The notes beneath the pieces were generated by a model that did not search any database, was not told the origin of the DNA, and was given only the letters and a program-made list of their open reading frames with translations. From an uncultured Eubacteriales bacterium (lineage in GTDB: Bacteria > Bacillota > Clostridia > Christensenellales > Borkfalkiaceae): a stretch of DNA of 8,314 bases. Positions 1 through 5,884 of this stretch are shown piece after piece (position 1 is the first letter of the stretch; every line of letters starts with the position of its first letter). Made by a program: the position numbers and the translations under genes. The DNA lies in assembly GCA_900545325.1 (NCBI GenBank), contig UQZE01000093.1, forward strand, positions 1 through 8,314, in the 5' to 3' direction.

Positions 1-2
1 TC

Positions 3-1874
3 GCGGACGTCGACTTCAATAAACTCAGTATTTTAAGGGCGGTCAGCGAAGCGCGGGAAAACGGCGCGGCGCTTTTGGTTTTGCCCGAACTCTGTCTTAC
101 GGGCTATACCTGCGGCGATCTTTTTTACAGCGACGTACTGCTCGGCGGCGCGCGCCGCGCGCTGGCGGAGATCGCCGCGGCCGCAAAGGAGAGCGACCTT
201 TTGATATTCGTCGGATTGCCGCTGCGGAAGGACGGGCTGATCTACAACTGCGCCGCCGTGTTAAACCGCGGTGAGGTGCTCGCTTTCGTACCGAAAACGT
301 TTGTCCCGAATTATCGGGAATTTTACGAAAAGCGCTATTTTGCCCCCTGTCCCGAAGAAAACGGCTTCGTGTCGTTCGGGGGAAAAGAGGTGCCGTTCGG
401 CAAAAAGCTGGTTTTTCGGGCGCGGGGCTTTGAAGATTTCACCGTATCCGCGGAAATATGCGAGGATTTGTGGGCAGTGAAACCGCCTTCCGCCGACCAC
501 GCTCTGGCTGGGGCGAACATCATCGTGAACCTCTCGTGCAGCGATGAAACGGTCGGAAAATCCGAATACCGCCGTCAGCTCGTGTCTTCGCATTCCGCGA
601 GGATCGTCGCGGGCTACGTATATGCGGACGGCGGCGACGGCGAGTCGAGCACGGACATGGTCTTTGCGGGCGACAATCTCATAGCGGAAAACGGAAAAAT
701 CCTGCGTTCGGGCACATTGTTTGAAAACAAGGCGCTCTTTGCGGAAATCGACGTCGGATTTATCGCCTACGAGCGGAGCTGTCTGTTCAACCACGGCTAC
801 CGCGCGGCCGAAGGCTACCGCTATATCGATTTTTCCTGCGACGACAGCGTTACCGTGCTCACGCGCGAATACCCGAAAACGCCCTTCGTGCCAGCGGATA
901 AAGCCGAACTGTCCTCCCGCGCGGAGCTTATTTTGACCATGCAGGCGGCGGGATTAAAAAAGCGTGTAGAGCACGTGCGCGCAAAGACCGTGGTCATAGG
1001 GCTGTCGGGAGGGCTGGACAGCACGTTGGCCCTGCTTGTCGCCGCACGGGCGATGAAATCGCTCGGCCGCGAGCCGAAGGATATTCTCGGCATCACGATG
1101 CCCTGTTTCGGCACCACGTCCCGCACGTTCAACAATACGGTAAAACTGGCGCGCGCGCTCAAGATCACGCTGAAAAAGATAGATATCGCAAAAGCCGTTA
1201 CGCGGCATCTGAAGGATATTTCGCACCCGCTCGATCTCTACGACGCGGCGTACGAAAACGCGCAGGCGCGTGAACGCACGCAGGTCATCATGGACGTGGC
1301 GAACTCCACGGGCGGGCTGGTCGTCGGCACGGGGGATCTTTCGGAACTCGCGCTCGGCTGGGCCACGTATAACGGCGATCATATGTCCATGTACGGCGTA
1401 AACGCCTCCGTGCCGAAAACGCTGGTGCGCTACCTCGTGGAATACACGGCGGCGAACAGTCCTTCGCGGCTGAAAACGGTGCTTTCGAATATTTTGGAAA
1501 CGCCCGTCAGCCCCGAACTGCTGCCGGCGGAAAACGGCGAGATAAGCCAGAAGACGGAGGAGCTGGTAGGTCCGTATATACTGCACGACTTTTTCCTTTA
1601 CTATATGCTGCGCGCGGGGTTTTCGCCGCGCAAGACCTATGCCGTCGCGGTCAAGACTTTCAACGGCGATTTCTCTCCCAAAACGATATATAAATGGCTG
1701 GAAACCTTTGTAAAGCGGTTTTTCTCGCAGCAGTTCAAGCGTTCCTGCCTGCCCGACGGCGTGAAGATCGGTTCGGTGTCGCTTTCGCCGCGCGGCGACT
1801 GGCGCATGCCGAGCGACGCGCAGGCCGCGCTGTGGCTGAAAGAGCTGGAGGACGTAAAAGAAACGGTAAAATAA
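3..1874 (+). CDS. nadE: NAD+ synthase, glutamine-hydrolysing (5' partial)
   Basis: Makes NAD+ from nicotinic acid adenine dinucleotide using ATP and ammonia released from glutamine; last step of NAD biosynthesis, cytosolic. The reading frame is open from base 3, so the start lies outside the window; by family comparison only about 15-20 N-terminal residues should be missing, and the visible 623 residues fit the roughly 640-residue two-domain form. The N-terminal nitrilase-type glutaminase domain shows its Glu-Lys-Cys triad: Glu in LPEL (codon 87-89), Lys in VPKTF (294-296) and Cys in EICEDLW (459-461). The C-terminal synthetase domain carries the ATP PP-loop SGGLDS (1005-1022) and the later block GTGDLSELALGW (about 1329-1364). 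TTG at 75 is in frame but would remove the catalytic-Glu strand context, so I do not use it. The next gene starts one base after the stop, suggesting co-transcription. The family call is secure. Confidence 0.96.
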   Translation, partial: ADVDFNKLSILRAVSEARENGAALLVLPELCLTGYTCGDLFYSDVLLGGARRALAEIAAAAKESDLLIFVGLPLRKDGLIYNCAAVLNRGEVLAFVPKTFVPNYREFYEKRYFAPCPEENGFVSFGGKEVPFGKKLVFRARGFEDFTVSAEICEDLWAVKPPSADHALAGANIIVNLSCSDETVGKSEYRRQLVSSHSARIVAGYVYADGGDGESSTDMVFAGDNLIAENGKILRSGTLFENKALFAEIDVGFIAYERSCLFNHGYRAAEGYRYIDFSCDDSVTVLTREYPKTPFVPADKAELSSRAELILTMQAAGLKKRVEHVRAKTVVIGLSGGLDSTLALLVAARAMKSLGREPKDILGITMPCFGTTSRTFNNTVKLARALKITLKKIDIAKAVTRHLKDISHPLDLYDAAYENAQARERTQVIMDVANSTGGLVVGTGDLSELALGWATYNGDHMSMYGVNASVPKTLVRYLVEYTAANSPSRLKTVLSNILETPVSPELLPAENGEISQKTEELVGPYILHDFFLYYMLRAGFSPRKTYAVAVKTFNGDFSPKTIYKWLETFVKRFFSQQFKRSCLPDGVKIGSVSLSPRGDWRMPSDAQAALWLKELEDVKETVK

Positions 1875-1875
1875 T

Positions 1876-3096
1876 ATGAAGGAAAGAAATTACGTAAGGG
1901 CGGCCGTTACCGAAAAATGCGAACGGAGTGCGGAGGCCGGGCACCCGTGGGTGTACGCGGAAGAGATAATTTCCCTAAGCGGCGCCTATGAGAACGGCGA
2001 TCTCGTGGACGTAGTGAGCAAAAAGGGCAAATACCTCGGCACGGGATTTATCAACGACCATTCCAAAATCCGCGTTCGCATCATATCGTATAACGCGAAC
2101 GATACGTTCGACGAGGCGTTTTACAGGCGCCGTATCGAATACGCCTATCAATACCGCAAGACGGTACTTTGCGGCGAAACGGAGGCCTGCCGCCTGATTT
2201 TCGGCGAAGCGGATATGTTTCCGGGACTGACCGTGGACAGGTTCGGCAACGTCCTCGTCGCGCAGGTGCTCTCGCTCGGGATCGACAAGATCAAAGGCCT
2301 GCTCTTCCGCCTGCTCGTGGAAGTGCTGGAAGCCGACGGCCAGAAGATAGACGGCGTTTACGAGCGCAACGACGTTTCCATCCGCAAGCTCGAGGGACTG
2401 GAGGAATATAAGGGGTTTTATCCGCTGGAGGGCAAAACGCCCGATTTCAGCAAGTCGTATATCGTGGAAAACGGCATAAAATACGCGGTGGACTTCGTGG
2501 ACGGACAGAAGACGGGGTTTTTCCTCGACCAGCGGTTCAACCGCCTGCGCGTGGCAAAACTCGCTGCGGGAAAGGACGTTTTGGATTGTTTCACGCACAC
2601 GGGATCGTTCGCGCTGAACGCCGCCAAAGGCGGCGCTAAGAGCGTGCTGGCTGCGGATATTTCCGAAACGGCGGTGGAAACGGCGAAAGAAAACGCCCGT
2701 TTGAACGGGCTGGAGGATAAGATCGCTTTCGAGGTCGCGGACGTGTTCGACCTGCTCCCCCGCCTGGAGGCGGAGAAGAAGAAATTCGATCTCGTGGTGC
2801 TCGATCCGCCTGCGTTCACGAAATCGAGAAAGACGGTGGATTCAGCCATGCGCGGATACAAAGAGATCAATTACCGCGGCATGCGGCTGACGAAGCGGGG
2901 CGGATATTTCGCCACCTGTTCCTGTTCGCATTTCGCCACGGAGGAACTCTTCGTGAAGATGCTCAAGGAGGCGGCGCGTCAGGCGGGCGTGCAGCTCAGG
3001 CAGATCGAGGGCGCGCAGCAGGCGCCCGATCACCCGATCTTATGGAACGTGCCCGAAACGGATTATCTTAAATTTTTCACTTTTCAGATCGTTTGA
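1876..3096 (+). CDS. rlmI: RlmI-family 23S rRNA (cytosine-C5) methyltransferase
   Basis: A class I SAM-dependent RNA methyltransferase, 406 residues, the usual length for RlmI. In E. coli RlmI methylates C1962 of 23S rRNA; the same target here is inferred from family. Residues 1-75 form the PUA RNA-binding domain, with GHPWVYAEEI at 22-31. The Rossmann methyltransferase domain follows: motif I DCFTHTGSFALNAA (237-250), acidic motif II Asp261 (AADIS), motif IV VLDPPAF (308-314), and motif VI TCSCSHF (347-353), where Cys348 is the likely catalytic nucleophile. The ATG at 1876 follows the nadE stop by one base. I see no Shine-Dalgarno at proper distance (the nearest GGAGG, 1847-1851, is 24 bases away), so translation is probably coupled to nadE termination. 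A terminator lies directly after the stop. The exact rRNA position is not provable from sequence; the family call is strong. Confidence 0.93.
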   Translation: MKERNYVRAAVTEKCERSAEAGHPWVYAEEIISLSGAYENGDLVDVVSKKGKYLGTGFINDHSKIRVRIISYNANDTFDEAFYRRRIEYAYQYRKTVLCGETEACRLIFGEADMFPGLTVDRFGNVLVAQVLSLGIDKIKGLLFRLLVEVLEADGQKIDGVYERNDVSIRKLEGLEEYKGFYPLEGKTPDFSKSYIVENGIKYAVDFVDGQKTGFFLDQRFNRLRVAKLAAGKDVLDCFTHTGSFALNAAKGGAKSVLAADISETAVETAKENARLNGLEDKIAFEVADVFDLLPRLEAEKKKFDLVVLDPPAFTKSRKTVDSAMRGYKEINYRGMRLTKRGGYFATCSCSHFATEELFVKMLKEAARQAGVQLRQIEGAQQAPDHPILWNVPETDYLKFFTFQIV

Positions 3097-3128
3097 AAAA
3101 CGCCGCAAAAAAATTGCGGCGTTTTTTT
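3096..3128 (+). terminator. Rho-independent terminator after rlmI
   Basis: Stem CGCCGCAA (3101-3108) pairs with TTGCGGCG (3114-3121) around an AAAAA loop. An A-tract lies upstream and seven T downstream (3122-3128), and the A and T tracts can extend the stem. It begins at the rlmI stop codon and separates the nadE-rlmI unit from the perR promoter. The flanking A-tract could let it also work on the minus strand. Confidence 0.93.
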
Positions 3129-3148
3129 GGTTTTTTTTGTAAAAGCTC

Positions 3149-3176
3149 TTGACAAATCGTTAATTTGTGCTATAAT
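3149..3176 (+). promoter_or_regulatory. Sigma-A type promoter of perR-rubrerythrin operon
   Basis: The -35 TTGACA (3149-3154) is a perfect consensus; a 16-bp spacer leads to the -10 TATAAT (3171-3176), also perfect and preceded by an extended TGC. Transcription should start near 3183, about 25 bases before the perR ATG. A near-consensus promoter like this normally needs repression, which fits the dyad repeats on it: one between -35 and -10 and one over the start site. Confidence 0.9.
3152..3168. repeat. Inverted repeat ACAAAT-N5-ATTTGT inside the perR promoter
   Basis: ACAAAT (3152-3157) and ATTTGT (3163-3168) are perfect complements around a 5-base centre, lying between the -35 and -10. Its centre (3160) is 26 bp from the centre of the 13-bp palindrome downstream. 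It may be a second operator half or chance in AT-rich promoter DNA. Confidence 0.45.
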
Positions 3177-3179
3177 AAT

Positions 3180-3192
3180 AGTAATCATTACT
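3180..3192. promoter_or_regulatory. 13-bp palindrome, candidate Fur-family operator over perR start site
   Basis: AGTAAT-C-ATTACT is a perfect 6-1-6 inverted repeat overlapping the predicted transcription start, the right architecture for a Fur/PerR/Zur dimer site that blocks RNA polymerase. The core GTAATnATTAC matches the Bacillus subtilis Zur consensus (TCGTAATnATTACGA, 12 of 14 defined positions over 3179-3193) better than the PerR consensus (TTATAATnATTATAA, 9 of 14). A second, imperfect PerR-like match (11 of 14) lies at 3170-3184 over the -10. Autoregulation by the encoded PerR is inferred. Confidence 0.65.
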
Positions 3193-3207
3193 GATAAGGA
3201 ATTTGCG

Positions 3208-3609
3208 ATGGCTGAAAATATGTCCGAGGGCAAGGGGCGGCGCTCTTATCCGAGAGACGTCGTGATACAGGTCCTCAAAAATTCATACGATCACCCTACG
3301 GCGTACACCGTGTACGAACGCGCGAGAGAGATCAAGCCCGATATCAGCAGGGGAACGGTTTACAGAAACTTAAAGCTTTTGACCGACCGCAGCGAAGCCC
3401 TGCTTTTGGAAACGGGCGGCGGATTCGCGCATTACGACGGGCATACGGAGGAGCATTCTCATTTCGTGTGCAAAAACTGCGGGGAAATCGCGGATATTTT
3501 CGTAAAAGCTCATATACCGAAAGAGCTTTCCGATATGGGATTGGTTGTAACCGAAGCGAGGTGCATCTACTACGGTTACTGCAATAAATGTAGAGAGAAA
3601 AACAATTAA
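3208..3609 (+). CDS. perR: PerR-type Fur-family peroxide/metal-responsive repressor
   Basis: A 133-residue Fur-family transcription factor that in PerR proteins binds Fe or Mn and loses DNA binding when peroxide oxidises its metal-ligand histidines. The winged helix is N-terminal (about 15-70, with ISRGTVYRNLKLL at 46-58). All five regulatory ligands of B. subtilis PerR align: His29 (HPTA), Asp77, His83, His85 and Asp96. Asp at the last position favours PerR over Fur. The structural zinc site is intact: Cys88-x2-Cys91 and Cys125-x2-Cys128. The start at 3208 is chosen because TAAGGA (3195-3200) sits 7 bases upstream and the promoter ends at 3176; a frame extension to a TTG at 3127 would lie before the promoter. 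Rubrerythrin follows 15 bases after the stop, supporting a peroxide role. Zur is the main alternative, raised only by the operator sequence. Confidence 0.88.
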   Translation: MAENMSEGKGRRSYPRDVVIQVLKNSYDHPTAYTVYERAREIKPDISRGTVYRNLKLLTDRSEALLLETGGGFAHYDGHTEEHSHFVCKNCGEIADIFVKAHIPKELSDMGLVVTEARCIYYGYCNKCREKNN

Positions 3610-3624
3610 AAAGGAGAAAGGATT

Positions 3625-4167
3625 ATGAAAAAATTTGTTTGTTCGGTTTGCGGTTATGTACATGAGGGCGACAGCGCCCCCGATTTTTGCCCCGTCTGCA
3701 AGGCGCCTAAGGAAAAGTTCACGGAACAGGGCGATATGACCTGGGCTGCGGAGCACGTCGTCGGCGTTGCGTCGGACGTCGCGGAGGACATCAAAAACGA
3801 TCTCCGCATGAACTTCAACGGCGAATGTTCCGAAGTCGGCATGTATCTCGCCATGAGCCGCGTCGCTTTCAGGGAAGGGTATCCCGAGATCGGCCTGTAT
3901 TATGAAAAGGCCGCTTACGAAGAGGCGGAGCACGCCGCGAAATTCGCGGAACTTCTGGGCGAAGTGGTAACTCCCTCCACGAAGAAGAACCTCGAACTGA
4001 GGGTTGCGGCGGAAAACGGCGCTACGGCGGGCAAGACCGACCTCGCGAAGAGAGCGAAGGCCGCCAACCTCGACGCCATTCACGACACCGTGCACGAAAT
4101 GGCGCGCGACGAAGCCCGTCACGGCAAGGCGTTCGAAGGGCTTTTGAAGAGATATTTCAATAAATAA
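3625..4167 (+). CDS. rbr: Reverse rubrerythrin (N-terminal rubredoxin, non-haem diiron peroxidase)
   Basis: Reduces hydrogen peroxide (and in some clostridia oxygen) to water with electrons from NADH via rubredoxin-type partners; cytosolic defence of anaerobes. At 180 residues it has the domain order of 'reverse' rubrerythrins: a rubredoxin-like FeS4 knot first, Cys6-x2-Cys9 and Cys22-x2-Cys25, then a ferritin-like four-helix diiron domain (about 45-178). Probable iron ligands are in NGECSEVGMY (Glu67, Glu70), YEEAEHAAKF (Glu99, Glu102, His103), AAENGAT (Glu130) and RDEARHGKAF (Glu163, His166). A strong ribosome site AAGGAG (3611-3616) lies 8 bases before the ATG. The gene is second in an operon with perR and ends at a terminator, so it should be induced by peroxide through PerR. 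No reductase partner lies in the window. Confidence 0.94.
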   Translation: MKKFVCSVCGYVHEGDSAPDFCPVCKAPKEKFTEQGDMTWAAEHVVGVASDVAEDIKNDLRMNFNGECSEVGMYLAMSRVAFREGYPEIGLYYEKAAYEEAEHAAKFAELLGEVVTPSTKKNLELRVAAENGATAGKTDLAKRAKAANLDAIHDTVHEMARDEARHGKAFEGLLKRYFNK

Positions 4168-4169
4168 GG

Positions 4170-4203
4170 AAAAAGGACGGGCGAAAGCTCCGTCCTTTTT
4201 TAT
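4170..4203 (+). terminator. Rho-independent terminator after rubrerythrin
   Basis: GGACGG (4175-4180) pairs with CCGTCC (4190-4195). Inside, GC-GAAA-GC makes a tetraloop hairpin with a single bulged T at 4189. A-tract and T-tract flanks (4171-4174, 4196-4201) complete a typical intrinsic terminator. Its T-tract runs into the -35 of the next promoter at 4203. Confidence 0.92.
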
Positions 4204-4231
4204 TTACAGCGCGGACTTTTCGTGATACAAT
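4203..4231 (+). promoter_or_regulatory. Extended -10 promoter of the YgjP-like peptidase; predicted leaderless start
   Basis: TTTACA (4203-4208), a 17-bp spacer, then TACAAT (4226-4231) preceded by TGA at 4223-4225 (extended -10). Transcription starts usually fall 6-8 bases after the -10, which is 4237-4239; the ATG is at 4238. There is no Shine-Dalgarno between the promoter and the ATG. Confidence 0.8.
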
Positions 4232-4237
4232 AAAAAT

Positions 4238-4897
4238 ATGGAAAAAAAATTCGAGCTGTCCGTCGGCGATATAAAGATCGAGGGCGAAAGAAAACGCGTG
4301 AAAAATCTGCACCTGCGCATCACGCAGACGGGCAAGGTGAAAATGAGTGTGCCCGTTTTCGTTTCCGACGCGGAAATAAAAAAATTTGCCGCGGATAAAT
4401 ACGAGTGGCTGAAAAAACATCTTGAAACCGCAAAGACGGAAACTTTCTGGAAATACGACCAGGCGGAGCAAGTTCGCGTTTTCGGACAGACGTACGCGCT
4501 GAAATACAACGCGGCAAAGAACGGGATCCGCGGCGGCGACTTTCTGCTGAAAGGTTGTTTCGATCCCGCTGAAACAGCGCTCAAGCGGGAACTGAAAAAA
4601 CTGCTGCGGGATAAAATCGCCGCGCGCCTGCCCTTCTGGGAGGAGCGGACGGGGTTAAAAGCCTCTTCGTTCGTGATCAGAGACATGACCACGCGCTGGG
4701 GTACGTGCAATACGAAAACGCGCCGTCTCTGTTTCAATCTTCAGCTCGTGAAAAAAGCGGAAGAATGCCTCGATTACATCATTGTGCACGAACTGGGGCA
4801 TATCTTGAACAGATTTCACGATAAAAGGTTTTATAATTACCTGAATTACAATTTCCCCGATTACAAGCGGGTAAAGAAACTGCTTTCGCAACCGTAA
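4238..4897 (+). CDS. YgjP/DUF45-family SprT-like zinc metallopeptidase
   Basis: A 219-residue predicted zinc protein of the YgjP-like (DUF45, M48-like) family; the substrate is unknown and no specific role is claimed. The C-terminal zinc centre is HELGH (184-188: His184, Glu185, His188) with a third ligand in NRFHDKRF (His194), and the family's upstream block RWGTC (153-157) is present. The N-terminal half is Lys/Glu-rich and begins in the way typical of the family, so the start at 4238 is preferred; the next internal Met (36) would delete conserved sequence. No signal peptide or membrane segment is seen, so it is cytosolic. It stands alone between a terminator and the collagen-like gene's own promoter. 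The start codon lies at the predicted transcription start with no ribosome binding site, suggesting a leaderless mRNA, unless read-through from rubrerythrin supplies a leader. Confidence 0.88.
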   Translation: MEKKFELSVGDIKIEGERKRVKNLHLRITQTGKVKMSVPVFVSDAEIKKFAADKYEWLKKHLETAKTETFWKYDQAEQVRVFGQTYALKYNAAKNGIRGGDFLLKGCFDPAETALKRELKKLLRDKIAARLPFWEERTGLKASSFVIRDMTTRWGTCNTKTRRLCFNLQLVKKAEECLDYIIVHELGHILNRFHDKRFYNYLNYNFPDYKRVKKLLSQP

Positions 4898-4924
4898 CAA
4901 TTTATACGCCGTTTTTCATACAAT
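4896..4924 (+). promoter_or_regulatory. Possible promoter of collagen-like gene (sigma-E/K-like -10)
   Basis: CATACAAT (4917-4924) equals the sporulation sigma-E -10 consensus (CATACAnT) and partly fits sigma-K (CATAnnnTA, last A is G). Upstream, TAACAAT (4895-4901) at 15-bp spacing matches the sigma-E -35 at 5 of 7, and AACA (4896-4899) fits the sigma-K mACm at 17 bp. As a sigma-A promoter the -10 TACAAT is fine but the 17-bp-spaced -35 (TAACAA) is poor. The sigma factor is undecided. Confidence 0.45.
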
Positions 4925-4968
4925 GAATCAAATGACACGCGGTACATAAGAAAAGGAGGAATTTTTTT

Positions 4969-5850
4969 ATGTCATTTAATTGTTGCAATAACGGCGTTGA
5001 CAGAAACTGCCCGCGCAGGGAAGTAGTCATCGTTCCGCAGCCTGTAATAGGTCCGATGGGACCAAGAGGCGTAACGGGCGCGGCCGGTCCCGCGGGCGCT
5101 ACGGGAGCCACGGGGCCTGCCGGTCCGCAGGGACCGATAGGCGCAACCGGACTGCAGGGACCGCAAGGTATCCAGGGGCCTGTCGGCCCGACCGGCGCTA
5201 CCGGCCCGCAGGGCGCGCAGGGCGTTCAGGGTATACAAGGTCCTACGGGCGCTACCGGCCCCGCAGGCGTAGGTCCCACAGGGGCAACCGGTCCGACCGG
5301 TCCGCAGGGTATCCAGGGCATTGCAGGCGCAGTCGGCGCTACAGGCCCGACAGGTCCCACGGGTCCGACGGGTGCGGAAGGCGCGCAAGGGCCCCAGGGT
5401 ATTCAGGGCGTTGCTGGTGCGGAAGGCGCCACGGGCCCGACGGGGCCGACAGGTCCTACTGGAACGGCTGATGCCGTTACCGCTGGCAATGCCTCGCAAT
5501 CCGTCACAACGGCTACGCCGATCAATCTCACGCAGCTCGCGGCTTCTCCCGCAAGCACGATGACGGTTTCGAGCAACGCGGTCAACGTACCCGCGGGCAC
5601 TTACCTCGTAACGTATGCTTTCAGCGGCACTTCGCAGACGGCGGGCGATATCGTCGTTCAGCTGAGGGACAACGACACCGAAGTTTCGGGCGCGACTACC
5701 ACCGTTTACGGAAATACTTCGCAGAGCGCGAGCGGCGGCAAGACCGTGGTCGTTACGGCGGCTTCGCCTACCACGCTTACGCTGTACAACAACTCCGCGA
5801 ATACCGTTGACTTTACGAACGTAACGCTGTCCGTACTCAAACTCGTATAA
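4969..5850 (+). CDS. Collagen-like Gly-X-Y repeat surface/exosporium-type protein
   Basis: A 293-residue protein in three parts. The leader (1-27) has Cys5, Cys6 and Cys14 and a conserved-looking REVVIVPQP segment but no ordinary signal peptide. The collagen-like stalk (28-165) is 24 perfect Gly-X-Y triplets, a G-V-G register break at 100-102, then 21 more; Y positions are mostly Thr or Gln and charge is almost absent, as in BclA-type stalks that are O-glycosylated. The C-terminal region (166-293) is Ser/Thr/Val-rich and beta-like, with PAGTYLVTYAFSGT and LTLYNNSANTV, resembling the trimeric jelly-roll of BclA. A strong ribosome site, AAGGAGGA at 4953-4960, lies 8 bases before the ATG. No LPXTG, membrane segment or signal peptide is visible, which fits coat/exosporium assembly from the mother cell. 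Structural role on spore or cell surface is inferred; whether this organism sporulates is not shown. Confidence 0.88.
   Translation: MSFNCCNNGVDRNCPRREVVIVPQPVIGPMGPRGVTGAAGPAGATGATGPAGPQGPIGATGLQGPQGIQGPVGPTGATGPQGAQGVQGIQGPTGATGPAGVGPTGATGPTGPQGIQGIAGAVGATGPTGPTGPTGAEGAQGPQGIQGVAGAEGATGPTGPTGPTGTADAVTAGNASQSVTTATPINLTQLAASPASTMTVSSNAVNVPAGTYLVTYAFSGTSQTAGDIVVQLRDNDTEVSGATTTVYGNTSQSASGGKTVVVTAASPTTLTLYNNSANTVDFTNVTLSVLKLV
5050..5463 (+). repeat. Gly-X-Y coding repeat region (45 triplets, one interruption)
   Basis: A 9-base coding periodicity (GGN at every third codon) runs from Gly28 to Gly165 of the collagen-like protein. The register is perfect except at 5266-5274, where Gly-Val-Gly (residues 100-102) drops one residue and splits the stalk into 24 and 21 triplets. 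Short interruptions like this produce a local kink or flexible point in collagen helices. Confidence 0.93.
5290..5463 (+). repeat. Imperfect 90-base duplication within the collagen stalk
   Basis: Residues 108-135 (5290-5373) and 138-165 (5380-5463) are 24 of 28 identical at a 30-residue period; both contain GPQGIQG and end in GATGPTGPTGPTG. Many third codon positions differ, so the duplication is old or has been diversified at DNA level. Confidence 0.85.
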
Positions 5851-5884
5851 AAAGAAGGCTCGGGGATTTCCCCGGGCCTCTTTT
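5850..5884. terminator. Bidirectional terminator between convergent collagen-like gene and araC
   Basis: CGGGG (5861-5865) pairs with CCCCG (5870-5874). The stem extends outward through GGC/GGGCC-type pairs (5856-5860 with 5875-5879, one G-U) around an ATTT loop. TTTT follows on the plus strand; on the minus strand the run AAAAAGAA (5849-5856) becomes a T-rich tail. It touches both stop codons, so one hairpin serves both genes. Confidence 0.88.

Noticed and set aside
954..1586. Minus-strand open frame of 210 codons inside nadE
   Set aside because: Arg/His-rich translation typical of an antisense shadow; the plus strand encodes the conserved synthetase domain.
3127..3207. In-frame extension of perR to a TTG at 3127
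   Set aside because: It would begin in the terminator T-tract and upstream of a near-perfect promoter; the ATG at 3208 has a proper ribosome site.
3370..4122. Minus-strand open frame of 250 codons across perR and rubrerythrin
   Set aside because: It covers two well-supported plus-strand genes and their operon junction and has no recognisable domain.
5050..5463. CRISPR-like or microsatellite array
   Set aside because: The periodicity is 9 bases in frame and explained by Gly-X-Y codons; there are no constant repeats with unique spacers.
4972..5499. Arg/Cys/Thr-rich minus-strand frame opposite the collagen repeats
   Set aside because: Its repetitive sequence is just the antisense reading of Gly-Pro-Thr codons.
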